Origin: Actinoplanes philippinensis
GTDB taxonomy: Bacteria > Actinomycetota > Actinomycetes > Mycobacteriales > Micromonosporaceae
Length of the DNA stretch: 64,000 nt
Direction of reading: 5' to 3'
Assembly: GCF_900113015.1 (NCBI RefSeq)
Contig: NZ_FONV01000017.1
Span: forward strand, 124,001 to 188,000
How positions within the stretch are numbered: the first letter of the stretch is position 1; each line of letters opens with the position of its first letter. Under the pieces are notes generated by a model. The model made no database searches, was not told the origin of the DNA, and was given only the letters and a program-made list of their open reading frames with translations. The position numbers and the translations under genes were made by a program. Of the stretch, positions 7,274 through 15,455 are shown in pieces.

Positions 7274-8746
7274 TCAGAGCGGCCAGGTGTGGACCGGCTC
7301 GTTGGTGCGCTCGTGATCCACGTAGTGCTGGGTCATCTCGCGCAGCGCCGCCGGCCGGCTCAGGCCACGATCCTCCGCGGCCCGGACCGCCGCGGTCTGC
7401 CACGTCGCCCCGTTGCGGCCGGTCCGGCAGCGGCCCTCGATGATTCCCAGCAGCCGGTCGCGCTGGGCCGGGCACACCCCGAGCAGGTCGAGGCCGGTGT
7501 ACGCCTGCGGCAGCAGCATGTCGAGCATCAGCGTGGCGACCGGCACCTCGCCCACTCCCGGCCAGGTCAGGGACGCTTCCATGCCGTACCGGGCACCGGC
7601 CCGGAAGTTCGCCTCGGCGGCGGCGAAGCCGAGACGGGACCAGACCGGCAGCTCCTCCTCGGCGAGGGCGCGGACCAGTCCGAAGTAGAGCGCCGCGTTG
7701 GCCACCAGATCCGCGACGGTCGGCCCGGACGGCAGCACCCGGTTCTCCACCCGCAGGTGGGGCCGGCCGCCGGACACGTCGTAGACCGGCCGGTTCCAGC
7801 GGTAGACGGTGCCGTTGTGCAGGCGTAGCTCGTACAACTGAGGGGTTTTGCCGGAATTGCGGACCGCAACCGGATCCTCCTCGCTGAGTTCCGGCAGCAG
7901 GGGTGGAAAATATCGGACATTCTCCTCGTAGAGGTCGAGGATGGAATCGATCCACCGATCGCCGAACCAGACCCGCGGGCGTACGCCCTGCGCGCTGAAC
8001 TCGTCCGGCCGCGCGTCGGTGGCCTGCTCGAAGAACGGGATGCGGGTCTCCGCCCAGAGTCGGCGGCCGTAGAGGAAAGGCGAGTTGGCGCCGAGCGCGA
8101 CCTGCACCCCGGCGATGGCCTGTGAGGCGTTCCAGTAGCGCGCGAACCGGTCCGGCGCGACCTTGATGTGAAACTGCGTACTGGTGCAGGACGCCTCCGG
8201 AGCGATGGTGTCGCTGCTGGTCACGAGTCTTTCGGCGCCACGGATGTCGATGTGGAAGTCGTCACCGCGGGCGCCGGCGATCTCGGCGTCGAGGGCGCGG
8301 AACCGCTCGTTGTCGGAGAGGTTGGCCGGCACGACGTGCTCCTGGGTGAGCGTGGGCAGCATGCCGACCAGCACGAGACGGCTCTCGTCCTTGCCCGCGC
8401 AATCGGCGGCGCCGCGCAGGGCGTCCAGTATGTCCTGTTCGAACTCGGCCAGGCCCTCCCCGGACAGCCCGCGGGGCGGCACGTTCAGTTCGAGGTTGAA
8501 ACGGCCCAGCTCGGGCTGGAATCGTGGATCACCGAGGGCGGCGAGGATCTCCGCGTTGCGCATGGCCGGCTGGGCGTCGGCGTCGACGAGGTTGATCTCG
8601 ATCTCCAGGCCGGCCGTGGGGCCGTCGGCCTGGAACGGGACGGTGTCGAGCATGCCGGACAGCACGTCCAGGCAGCGGCGCACCTTTCCACGGAAGAGGA
8701 CCCGGTCATGCGGCGTGAAGACGGCGGTCACCAGATCCTTGCCCAT
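7274..8746 (-). CDS. Glutamate-cysteine ligase family protein (GCS2)
   Basis: 490 aa, matching actinobacterial GCS2-family carboxylate-amine ligases. The fold is indicated by GLEIEINLVDADAQP (about residues 46-60), ELGRFNLELNVPP (metal/glutamate-binding strand, about 79-91), CTSTQFHIKV (about 186-195) and HLRVENRVLPSGPT (about 330-343). Family members join an amino group to a glutamate gamma-carboxyl using ATP. Actinobacteria make mycothiol rather than glutathione, so the true substrate is uncertain; an EgtA-like role in ergothioneine synthesis is possible, but no egtBCDE genes are nearby. The start ATG 8746 follows GGGAGGG. A 16-bp palindrome lies 56 bases upstream. Confidence 0.85.
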   Translation of the reverse strand: MGKDLVTAVFTPHDRVLFRGKVRRCLDVLSGMLDTVPFQADGPTAGLEIEINLVDADAQPAMRNAEILAALGDPRFQPELGRFNLELNVPPRGLSGEGLAEFEQDILDALRGAADCAGKDESRLVLVGMLPTLTQEHVVPANLSDNERFRALDAEIAGARGDDFHIDIRGAERLVTSSDTIAPEASCTSTQFHIKVAPDRFARYWNASQAIAGVQVALGANSPFLYGRRLWAETRIPFFEQATDARPDEFSAQGVRPRVWFGDRWIDSILDLYEENVRYFPPLLPELSEEDPVAVRNSGKTPQLYELRLHNGTVYRWNRPVYDVSGGRPHLRVENRVLPSGPTVADLVANAALYFGLVRALAEEELPVWSRLGFAAAEANFRAGARYGMEASLTWPGVGEVPVATLMLDMLLPQAYTGLDLLGVCPAQRDRLLGIIEGRCRTGRNGATWQTAAVRAAEDRGLSRPAALREMTQHYVDHERTNEPVHTWPL

Positions 8747-8801
8747 GATCCCTCCCGGGGACGGCTGAGGACGAACCGGACGTCGATCACCGCTCTGTGA
8801 A

Positions 8802-8817
8802 CGAACGCATGCGTTCG
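8802..8817. promoter_or_regulatory. 16-bp perfect palindrome upstream of the ligase gene
   Basis: CGAACGCATGCGTTCG sits 56 bases before the start of the glutamate-cysteine ligase family gene. It is likely an operator for a dimeric repressor. Its AACG/CGTT half-sites resemble the TetR-type sites at 12799 and 18379, but with a 6-base rather than 2-base spacing. Confidence 0.45.
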
Positions 8818-8851
8818 GTTAGCCTGCCATCTCACGCGGAGGACCGCCAGA

Positions 8852-8896
8852 CATTCGAAAAGCGCCGCCCGGCGTCCGGGCGGCGCTCATCGAATG
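8852..8896 (-). terminator. Terminator of the YceI gene
   Basis: A 12-bp perfect stem (8861-8872 with 8876-8887, loop CGT) is nested inside CATTCGA/TCGAATG outer arms. It begins 8 bases after the stop codon of the YceI-family gene. Confidence 0.8.
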
Positions 8897-8903
8897 TGGA
8901 TCG

Positions 8904-9482
8904 TCAGGCGGCCGGCTGCTGCAGGACGGCCTCGCCCTCGATCTCGATCTTCACCTTCTTGCTGACCATGAAGCCGCCGGACTCGAGGGCGACGTTCCAG
9001 GACAGGCCCCAGTCGTCGCGGTCGATCTCGGTGTGCGCGCTGAAGCCGAAGACGTGCTGGCCATACGGGCTGGTGGTGGCACCCTCGAACTCGACGATCA
9101 GCTCGACCGGCCGGGTCACGTCCTTGATGGTGAGCTCGCCGTCGAGAACGAACTCGGCGCCGGCGTGCGACTTCACACCCGTGCTGCGGAACTCCATCGT
9201 CGGGTACTTCTCGACCTCGAAGAAGTCGCCGGTGCGCAGGTGGTTGTCGCGGTCGACCTGGCCGGTCTCGACGCTGCCCGTCTTGATGGTGGCGCTCACC
9301 GAGGAGTCGAGCGGGTTCTCCCCGACGACGATGGTGGCGGTCGCCTCGGCGAACTGGCCACGGACCTTGCTGACCATGAGGTGCTTGACCACGAACCCGA
9401 CCCGCTTGTGCGCCGCGTCCAGCTCGTAGGTGCCGGCGGCGGGGATCTGGAGGCCTTCGAACTCACGGGTGCTGACGGTCAT
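8904..9482 (-). CDS. YceI-family protein
   Basis: 192 aa. The YceI lipocalin-like beta-barrel, which binds isoprenoid or other long amphiphilic molecules, is shown by GTYELDAAHKRVGFVVKHLM, VRGQFAEATATIVVGENPLDSSV, ATIKTGSVETGQVDRDNHLRTGDFF, PTMEFRSTGV and LTIKDVTRPVELIVEF. No signal peptide is seen, so this is the cytoplasmic form common in actinobacteria. The start ATG 9482 has AGAAGG upstream. It is divergent from a MarR regulator, which probably controls it; a comparable YceI/MarR arrangement is common. Confidence 0.93.
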   Translation of the reverse strand: MTVSTREFEGLQIPAAGTYELDAAHKRVGFVVKHLMVSKVRGQFAEATATIVVGENPLDSSVSATIKTGSVETGQVDRDNHLRTGDFFEVEKYPTMEFRSTGVKSHAGAEFVLDGELTIKDVTRPVELIVEFEGATTSPYGQHVFGFSAHTEIDRDDWGLSWNVALESGGFMVSKKVKIEIEGEAVLQQPAA

Positions 9483-9532
9483 GACACTGCCTTCTCTCGG
9501 CGTCGTGGGGATGCTTGTCTGACGGAGCAACT

Positions 9533-9548
9533 ATATGCTGGGCAATAT
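9533..9548. promoter_or_regulatory. Candidate MarR operator between yceI-like and marR-like genes
   Basis: An imperfect AT-rich inverted repeat, ATATGC...GCAATAT, lies in the 99-bp divergent spacer. It overlaps the likely promoters of both genes. One base of asymmetry makes this tentative. Confidence 0.35.
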
Positions 9549-9581
9549 TCCCTCTGTCAAGTGCCTGGTAGAGTCGACATC

Positions 9582-10067
9582 GTGAACGAAGATCTGGACG
9601 ACCCACGCCTCACCGCAGTCGGACTGTTCGCCGAGGCGTACACGGGATTGATGAACCGGCTCGCCGCGCAGATCGAGGAGCACCGCCTCTCCCAGGTGGA
9701 GTTCGAGGTGCTGATGAGGCTCGCCCGGTCCCCCGGCCACCGCCTGCGGATGACCGACCTGGCCGGTCAGACCACGCTCTCCACCAGCGGCGTCACCCGC
9801 GTCGTCGATCGCATGGAGCGCTCCGGCCTGGTCCGGCGGGAGGCCTGCCCGAGCGACCGGCGCAGTTCGTACGCGGTGATCACCGACACCGGCATGCAGC
9901 GTCTCTCCGACGTGTTGCCCGGGCATCTGGAGCTGGTCCAGCGGTGGTATGTCGGCTTGCTCCCTGAGACGAAGCTCACGGAGTTGCTCGACGCGCTGCG
10001 CACGATCCGCGACGCGGTCAACCCGTGCGCGACCGCGGGCAGCGCGGAGAGCGCACTGCCCGCGTAG
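9582..10067 (+). CDS. MarR-family transcriptional regulator
   Basis: 161 aa. A typical winged helix-turn-helix: LSQVEFEVLMRLARSPGHRLRMTDLAG (helices 2-3), TTLSTSGVTRVVDRMERSGLVRRE (recognition helix) and PSDRRSSYAVITDTG (wing). No ligand-sensing cysteine is seen. GTG 9582 is the best start; GTG 9561 is possible. As the divergent partner of the YceI gene it probably represses both. The last codons form part of a terminator hairpin. Confidence 0.92.
   Translation: MNEDLDDPRLTAVGLFAEAYTGLMNRLAAQIEEHRLSQVEFEVLMRLARSPGHRLRMTDLAGQTTLSTSGVTRVVDRMERSGLVRREACPSDRRSSYAVITDTGMQRLSDVLPGHLELVQRWYVGLLPETKLTELLDALRTIRDAVNPCATAGSAESALPA
10035..10063 (+). terminator. Terminator at the end of the MarR gene
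   Basis: GCGGGCAG and CTGCCCGC arms, with additional GC/GC pairing inside, overlap the last codons of the MarR gene. They lie before the convergent acyl-CoA dehydrogenase gene. Confidence 0.55.
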
Positions 10068-10074
10068 CGGGCGA

Positions 10075-11232
10075 TCAGAGCCCGAGGCCCCGGGCGATGA
10101 GCATGCGCTGCACCTCGGAGGTGCCCTCGCCGACTTCGAGGATCTTCGCGTCGCGGTAGAAACGGCCCACCGCCGACTCGTTCATGAACCCGTATCCGCC
10201 GTGCACCTGGGTGGCCCAGCGGCTGTTCTCCATGGCGGCGTTGCTGGCGTTCAGCTTGGCGATCGCCGCGTAGCGCTTGAAGTCGTCGCCGGCCAGCATC
10301 CGGGCCGCCGCGTCGTAGTAGCCGAGCCGGGCCGTGTGCGCGCGCAGGTCCATGTCGGCGATGAGGAACTTGACCGCCTGGTAGTCACTGATCGCGTGGC
10401 CGAAGGCGGTGCGGTTCTTGGCGTAGGTCACCGACTCGTCGACACAACCCTGGGCCAGGCCCACCGACAGCGCCGCGATCGCGATCCGGCCCTCGTCGAG
10501 GATTCGCAGGAATTGGGCGTACCCCCGGCCGCGCTCGCCGAGCAGGTTGGCCGCCGGCACCCGGACGTCGTCGAAGGACAGCTCGTGGGTGTCCGACGCG
10601 CACCAGCCGACCTTCGAATACCCCGGGGCGACCGTGAAACCGGGCGTCCCCGACGGCACGATGATCGTCGACAGCTCCTTGCTGCCGTCCGGGTTCGTGC
10701 CGGTCACCGCCATGACGTTGACCAGGCAGGTGATGTCGGTACCGGAGTTCGTGATGAACGCCTTCGTCCCGTTGATCACCCATTCGTTCGTGCTCTCGTC
10801 GAGCACCGCGCGGGTCAGCGTGCCCGACGCATCCGACCCGGCGCCCGGCTCGGTCAGGCCGAAAGCGGCCAGCGCCGCACCGCTGGTCAGTCGGGGCAGC
10901 CACTGTTTGCGCTGCTCCTCGGTGCCGAAACGGTAGATGGGCATGGCGCCGAGCGAGACCGCGGCCTCCAGGGTGATGGCGACCGAGCTGTCCACCCTGG
11001 CCAGCTCCTCCAGGGCGATGCAGAGCGCGAAGTAGTCACCGCCCATCCCGCCGTGCTCCTCCGGGAACGGCAGGCCGAACAGGCCCATGCTGCCCATCTG
11101 GCGAATGACCTCGTACGGGAAGGTCTTCTTCTCGTAGTGGTCGGCGATGACCGGTGCGACCTGCTCACGTGCGAACTGCCGCACGCTGTCGCGCAACTCC
11201 TCGTACTCCTTGTCGAGCCGGAAGTCGACCAT
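10075..11232 (-). CDS. Acyl-CoA dehydrogenase (probably isovaleryl-CoA dehydrogenase)
   Basis: 385 aa, full length. FAD-dependent alpha,beta-dehydrogenation of an acyl-CoA. The FAD/substrate signatures are GLTEPGAGSDASG (about residues 126-138) and the C-terminal VHGGYGFMNE...GEGTSEVQRMLIARGLGL. It is the second gene of an operon with a biotin-dependent carboxyltransferase, 12 bases downstream of it. With HMG-CoA lyase encoded nearby, the context suggests leucine degradation, so isovaleryl-CoA is the likely substrate. Sequence alone cannot exclude a 2-methyl-branched or short-chain substrate. Confidence 0.9.
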   Translation of the reverse strand: MVDFRLDKEYEELRDSVRQFAREQVAPVIADHYEKKTFPYEVIRQMGSMGLFGLPFPEEHGGMGGDYFALCIALEELARVDSSVAITLEAAVSLGAMPIYRFGTEEQRKQWLPRLTSGAALAAFGLTEPGAGSDASGTLTRAVLDESTNEWVINGTKAFITNSGTDITCLVNVMAVTGTNPDGSKELSTIIVPSGTPGFTVAPGYSKVGWCASDTHELSFDDVRVPAANLLGERGRGYAQFLRILDEGRIAIAALSVGLAQGCVDESVTYAKNRTAFGHAISDYQAVKFLIADMDLRAHTARLGYYDAAARMLAGDDFKRYAAIAKLNASNAAMENSRWATQVHGGYGFMNESAVGRFYRDAKILEVGEGTSEVQRMLIARGLGL

Positions 11233-11244
11233 CTCAGCCTCTCT

Positions 11245-12768
11245 CTACACAGGATTGACGCCGTGCCGGCGCCGTGAGAAGGAGCGGTCCCGGCCCTGCG
11301 CGGCGGCGAACCGTCGCACCAACTCGGCCCGCAGGTCGCCCGGCTCCACCACGGCGTCCACGACGAGCTCGCTGGCCAGGCGCATGATGTCGATGTCGCG
11401 CTCATACTCGGCGCGGCGCTCGGCGACGAACGTGGCCCGCTCCTCCGGGTCCTCGATCGCCGCGATCTTCTTGGCATAGACGGCGTTCACCGCCGCCTCG
11501 GCGCCCATCACCGCGATCTTGGCGGTGGGCAGGGCGATCGTCGCGTCCGGATCGAAACCAGGACCGGCCATCGCATAGAGGCCGGCGCCATAGGCCTTAC
11601 GGACCACCACGCAGATCTTCGGCACCGTGGCCTCCGAGATCGCGGTGATCATCTTGGCGCCGTGCCGGATGATGCCCTGTTTCTCCACCGCGGTGCCGAC
11701 CATGAAACCGGGCACGTCGGTGAGGAAGAGCAGCGGCACATTGAAGGCGTCACAGAGCTGCACGAACCGGCTCGCCTTGTCGGCCGAGTCGACGAACAGC
11801 ACCCCACCCTTGAACATCGAGTTGTTGCCGATCACGCCGATCACCTCGCCGTTGAGACGGGCGAATCCGACGGTCAGCTCACGGGCCCACAAAGCCCAGA
11901 TCTCGAAGTACGAGTTTTCGTCGACCAGGCCTTTCACGTACCTCCGCATGTCGAAGGCCTGGCGCTCGGAAACCGGGACCAGACCGGCGAGATCGACCTT
12001 GGCGGGGTTGGCGGCGGCCGCCGCCGGAGGCTTGGCGGTCCAGTTGGACGGCAGGTAGGACAGGTAGGTGCGGACCACGTCGAGCGCCTCACGCTCGGTC
12101 TTGCAGAGGAAATGCCCGACACCCGACTCGGTGCAGTGCACACGGGCGCCGCCCATCGCCTCGAGCGTGGTCTTCTCCCCGGTGACCATCTCGACCATCC
12201 GGTCGGACCCGAGATACATGCTCGCGTTGCCCTCGACCATGGCGACGACGTCACAGAAGGCCGGAATGTACGCCCCACCGGCGGCCGACGGCCCGAATAG
12301 CGCGCAGACCTGCGGGATCGAGCCGGACGCCTTGACCTGGGTGTGGAAGATCTTGCCGGCGCCACGACGGCCGGGGAACAGGTCGACCTGGTCGGTGATC
12401 CGGGCGCCGGCCGAGTCGACCAGGTAGACCATCGGGACGCCGGTCTGGTAGGCGCGCTCGATGATGCGGATGATCTTCTCGACCGTACGGGCGCCCCAGG
12501 AGCCCGCCTTGACCGTCGAGTCGTTCGCCATCACACACACGTCGCGCCCGTCGATCCGGGCGGCTCCGGTGATCACGCCATCCGCGGGCAGGCCGTCGGC
12601 CAGACTGTTGGCGAAGAGGCCGTCCTCGACGAAGGAGCCCTCGTCGACCAGCAGAGCGATCCGCTCACGGGCGAAGAGCTTGCCCTTCTCGGCGTTGGCG
12701 GCGTGGTAGCGCTCCGCACCGCCCGCCAGCACCCGCTTGCGCGCTCCGGCCAGAGCCTCGCCGTCCAT
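11245..12768 (-). CDS. Acyl-CoA carboxylase beta subunit (carboxyltransferase; probably methylcrotonyl-CoA)
   Basis: 507 aa, a complete carboxyltransferase with N- and C-terminal crotonase-fold halves. Oxyanion-hole and acyl-CoA elements include VYLVDSAGARITDQ (about 115-128), FGPSAAGGAYIPAFCD (about 158-173), LTDVPGFMVG (about 357-366) and AYGAGLYAMAGPGFDPD (about 398-414). It transfers CO2 from biotin to the acyl-CoA. Neighbouring genes favour 3-methylcrotonyl-CoA carboxylase of leucine breakdown. The partner biotin carboxylase is encoded 3.6 kb away. A TetR-type palindrome stands 31 bases upstream of ATG 12768. Confidence 0.9.
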   Translation of the reverse strand: MDGEALAGARKRVLAGGAERYHAANAEKGKLFARERIALLVDEGSFVEDGLFANSLADGLPADGVITGAARIDGRDVCVMANDSTVKAGSWGARTVEKIIRIIERAYQTGVPMVYLVDSAGARITDQVDLFPGRRGAGKIFHTQVKASGSIPQVCALFGPSAAGGAYIPAFCDVVAMVEGNASMYLGSDRMVEMVTGEKTTLEAMGGARVHCTESGVGHFLCKTEREALDVVRTYLSYLPSNWTAKPPAAAAANPAKVDLAGLVPVSERQAFDMRRYVKGLVDENSYFEIWALWARELTVGFARLNGEVIGVIGNNSMFKGGVLFVDSADKASRFVQLCDAFNVPLLFLTDVPGFMVGTAVEKQGIIRHGAKMITAISEATVPKICVVVRKAYGAGLYAMAGPGFDPDATIALPTAKIAVMGAEAAVNAVYAKKIAAIEDPEERATFVAERRAEYERDIDIMRLASELVVDAVVEPGDLRAELVRRFAAAQGRDRSFSRRRHGVNPV

Positions 12769-12798
12769 GCCGCCTCCACATCCGTAGCGGGCGATTTG

Positions 12799-12814
12799 CT
12801 TAACGAGCGTTAGG
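12799..12814. promoter_or_regulatory. TetR-type operator before the carboxyltransferase operon
   Basis: CTTAACGAGCGTTAGG is a near-palindrome (CTTAACG with CCTAACG). It shares the AACGnnCGTT core with the site at 18379-18394 in front of the TetR gene. That core is typical of TetR repressors of branched-chain amino-acid or fatty-acid catabolism. Confidence 0.6.
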
Positions 12815-12843
12815 TTATCTCACCTGATGGACCGCAGCAATGG

Positions 12844-12880
12844 CGAACGGGAGTCCCCGGAACTCGGGAACTCCCGTTCG
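12844..12880 (-). terminator. Terminator downstream of the chaplin-like gene
   Basis: CGAACGGGAGT and ACTCCCGTTCG form an 11-bp perfect stem, with further pairing inside. It lies about 110 bases after the stop of the chaplin-like gene, and TTTT follows the stem on the plus strand. Confidence 0.65.
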
Positions 12881-12989
12881 TTTTCACTGTCACCGACGCT
12901 GTGGAGGAGCGCCGGCAGTCACCGGCCCCAGAGGAGCCGATGCGAGTCGCGCCCGGGACCGGCGCAACCCGGTCTTTCGCCGCGCTCGA

Positions 12990-14396
12990 TCAGCGCAGGT
13001 TGCCCAGCATGTCGAGGGTGCCCAGGGCGCCGAGGCCGCGGGTGAAGCCGGTCGCGGTGAACCTCTCCTCGTCACGGCCGCCCGGCTTCACGCCGTACTG
13101 GTCCGGGCTCTCGTAACCGGCGTCGTCGACGTCGGCCGGAGCCTCGTCCTTGTCACGCGCGCTGCCCTGGTCGTACCCGGCGTCGCCCTGCACGTCACCC
13201 TTCGGGCCCTTGTCGGCGTTGCCCTGGTCACCGCGGACGTCGCCCTTGGGACCCTTGTTGCCCTTGTTGCCCTTGTGCACCTTCGGGCCCTGGACGTGGA
13301 CCTTGCCGACGTTGTTGTCGCCGTAGCCGTAGCCGTAGGCCGGGGCGGGCGCGCAAACGCAGTCGGAGCCACCGAGGACGTACGCCGGGGTGGTGTAGAC
13401 CGGAACGACCGGGACCGGCTCCACGTACTGGACCGACTGGCTGTAGACGACGCCGGTGTCGACGTAGTTGCCGCAGGTGCCGTAGGCGCTGGCGTACCCG
13501 AGCATGCCGAGCGAGTTACCGCACTGGTCGACCGGGATCGCGACCGGCTCGACGTACTGGGCGGCGTCGTAACCGGCGACGACATCGACATCGCCACCGC
13601 AGCCGGAGTCGCAGCCGGCGTCGTAGCCGGAGACCACGCCGGCGTCGTAACCGCCCACGACGTCCACGTCGTAGGCGGCGGCGCCACCGCCACCACACGG
13701 GCTGGCCGCCACGTAGGCGGAGCAGCTCGAGTAGTTGTCGGACCGCACGAAGTGCTTCCTGACCGGAGCGACGATCGTGTCCACGGCCTGGCTGACGTAG
13801 CCGAAGCCACCGCCGCCACCGCACGTGCCGTACGAGCTGGCCGCACCGAGCAGGGCCAGCGAGTTGCCGCAGGCGCTGGTCGGGATCGAGATCGGCATCG
13901 CCACCTCGTTGCCGTTCAGGGTGCCGAAGTTGCCGAAGCTGACCTGGCTGACGCCACCGACGATCCCGCCGAGCAGACCCGACGCGATGGCACTGGCGCT
14001 CTCCACCCGGTTCTCGGCGTAGCCCTCCGCACTGGAGTCGCCGAGCAGGGACGTGGCGTTGCCGGCCACGTTGATCGGGAGGGTCACCGGCGCCGCGAGC
14101 TGGTTGCCGTTCAGCAGGCCCTCGTTGCCGCCCGACATCTGGTGGGTGCTACCGCCCCCGACCTGGTTCGAGCCGACGCCGAAGCTCTGCGCCGAGCCGA
14201 GGATGCCGAGCGAGTTGCCGACCACGTTCACCGGCACGGTCATCGGCATGGCGAGCTGGTTGCCGTTGAGGGCGCCGAGGTTGCCGAAGGTGGCCTGGTC
14301 GATGTCGGCCTGCGCCATGGCGGCCGGCGCCAGCAGCAGGGCGCCCGCCGCGAGGATTCCGACACTCAGAGTCTTACGGACCCAAGTCTTCTTCAT
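12990..14396 (-). CDS. Secreted chaplin-like protein with four degenerate chaplin-type repeats and a collagen-like tail
   Basis: 468 aa. A Sec signal peptide, about 28 residues (MKKTWVRKTLSVGILAAGAL..., cleavage near AMA-QA), precedes two Cys-free chaplin-like units, LNGNQLAMPMTVPVNVVGNS (about 43-62) and LNGNQLAAPVTLPINVAGNA (about 95-114). Two more end in Cys-containing CGNSLALLGAASSYGTCG (about 176-193) and CGNSLGMLGYASAYGTCG (about 292-309). Between and after them are GYDAG repeats, a Tyr/Val/Pro region and a short collagen-like GNKGNKGPKGDVRGDQGN tract (about 376-393). Chaplins are amyloid-forming surface proteins coating aerial hyphae and spores. No LPXTG sorting signal is present, so it is secreted or wall-associated. 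ATG 14396 is chosen because it starts the signal peptide; TTG 14420 is possible. Confidence 0.72.
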   Translation of the reverse strand: MKKTWVRKTLSVGILAAGALLLAPAAMAQADIDQATFGNLGALNGNQLAMPMTVPVNVVGNSLGILGSAQSFGVGSNQVGGGSTHQMSGGNEGLLNGNQLAAPVTLPINVAGNATSLLGDSSAEGYAENRVESASAIASGLLGGIVGGVSQVSFGNFGTLNGNEVAMPISIPTSACGNSLALLGAASSYGTCGGGGGFGYVSQAVDTIVAPVRKHFVRSDNYSSCSAYVAASPCGGGGAAAYDVDVVGGYDAGVVSGYDAGCDSGCGGDVDVVAGYDAAQYVEPVAIPVDQCGNSLGMLGYASAYGTCGNYVDTGVVYSQSVQYVEPVPVVPVYTTPAYVLGGSDCVCAPAPAYGYGYGDNNVGKVHVQGPKVHKGNKGNKGPKGDVRGDQGNADKGPKGDVQGDAGYDQGSARDKDEAPADVDDAGYESPDQYGVKPGGRDEERFTATGFTRGLGALGTLDMLGNLR

Positions 14397-14561
14397 CAGA
14401 AAAGGGAAGCCTTTCAACAAATAGGCAGCGTGATTTCTTTTTGGGCATGGTGAAGCCCATGGGCGTTTCGGGTGAAGGTCGGGCTCTCGTACGATTCGCC
14501 GCCTGTGCGCAAACGGTTCAGGAATCGTGTGGGCCCGGTGAAAGTGGAACTACGCCACCGG

Positions 14562-15344
14562 TCAATCGGGGGATACGGTCGGCGCCACGGCGTCATTGCG
14601 CCGGGCCTCGACATCGGCCGCGACCGGGAGCCGGTGACAACCCACCGCACCCTTCGCGACCCGTGCCGGAAGGACGGCCGTCGAGCCGCCCTTCGGGAAT
14701 GCTCCCGGCACCAGGGCCGGGGCGCCAGTGACCGCTCCGGGCGCCCGCCACGGAGCGAGCCCGTCATCATCGGGCCGGGGGGTGCTCGACGCCTGAGCCG
14801 TCCGGGCCGGCCGATCCGCCGTCGCATCGGCGGACTCGGGATCCGGGACGGCCTCCGGCGGCACGGGCAGCGTCCGGTCGTCCACCGTTCCGCCGCTGGT
14901 GCGCGGGGAGGAGGACGCCGTACGCGGCAGCGCGCCGGCCGTCTCGTCGAGCGTGACCAGCGACGTCGTGAGAATCGGACGCCGGTGGTGTTCCGGTGCG
15001 ACCTCCGGCGGCTGAACGGCCGCTTCAAGGAGTTCGCCGACCGCGGGTTCACATCCGGCAGCCGTCGCGACCTCGTCCGACAGGGATCCGAGCGCCGCCC
15101 CGGAGGGTCCCGCGCCCGGATCCGCGGCCTGCGCGGCGGAACCGGTGAGCAGCCAGGCCACCCCGGCCAGCCCGCCGACGACGAGTGCACGCAGGAGCAA
15201 CCGGGATCCGGTGCGTCCGGCGCGGCGCTCCGGCCGCCGCTCCGCCCCCTGGCTGTGGGACGGCATGAGCGGGGAGCCGCCGTGGGGGACCACCGCGGAC
15301 CGGCGTGCCGTGCGCTCGACGCGCCCAGCCTCGCAGTCCGTCAT
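14562..15344 (-). CDS. Hypothetical secreted or membrane-anchored protein
   Basis: 260 aa, not recognised. A basic N-terminus with many Arg residues precedes a single hydrophobic segment (about 49-66) that ends GSAAQA-AD, a good signal-peptidase site. The remainder is Pro/Ala/Thr/Asp-rich and looks disordered. The start ATG 15344 has GAGGGG 6 bases upstream. It lies directly before the chaplin-like gene on the same strand (165-bp gap) and may be part of the same surface-related unit. Confidence 0.65.
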   Translation of the reverse strand: MTDCEAGRVERTARRSAVVPHGGSPLMPSHSQGAERRPERRAGRTGSRLLLRALVVGGLAGVAWLLTGSAAQAADPGAGPSGAALGSLSDEVATAAGCEPAVGELLEAAVQPPEVAPEHHRRPILTTSLVTLDETAGALPRTASSSPRTSGGTVDDRTLPVPPEAVPDPESADATADRPARTAQASSTPRPDDDGLAPWRAPGAVTGAPALVPGAFPKGGSTAVLPARVAKGAVGCHRLPVAADVEARRNDAVAPTVSPD

Positions 15345-15455
15345 GATCTACCCCTCGTCGTCGACAGGTGACCGATTTGGTGCGCATTGGTCACTCGGTA
15401 TTGGTAACGACGGGGTAGAGCCGGAGTCACGCCGAATATCGGGAAAATGGCTGCA

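Noticed and set aside
5952..7955. 667-codon minus-strand open frame
   Set aside because: Runs across two convergent genes in the wrong frame and has Arg/Gly/Gln-rich composition typical of GC-rich antisense frames.
11245..12768. Propionyl-CoA carboxylase as a firm call
   Set aside because: The carboxyltransferase motifs do not separate propionyl- from methylcrotonyl-CoA; context with HMG-CoA lyase favours the latter.
12840..14453. 537-codon plus-strand open frame rich in Val/Ala/Asp/His
   Set aside because: Antisense of the chaplin-like gene; its composition is what the reverse strand of a Gly/Val/Asp-rich gene gives, and no family is recognisable.
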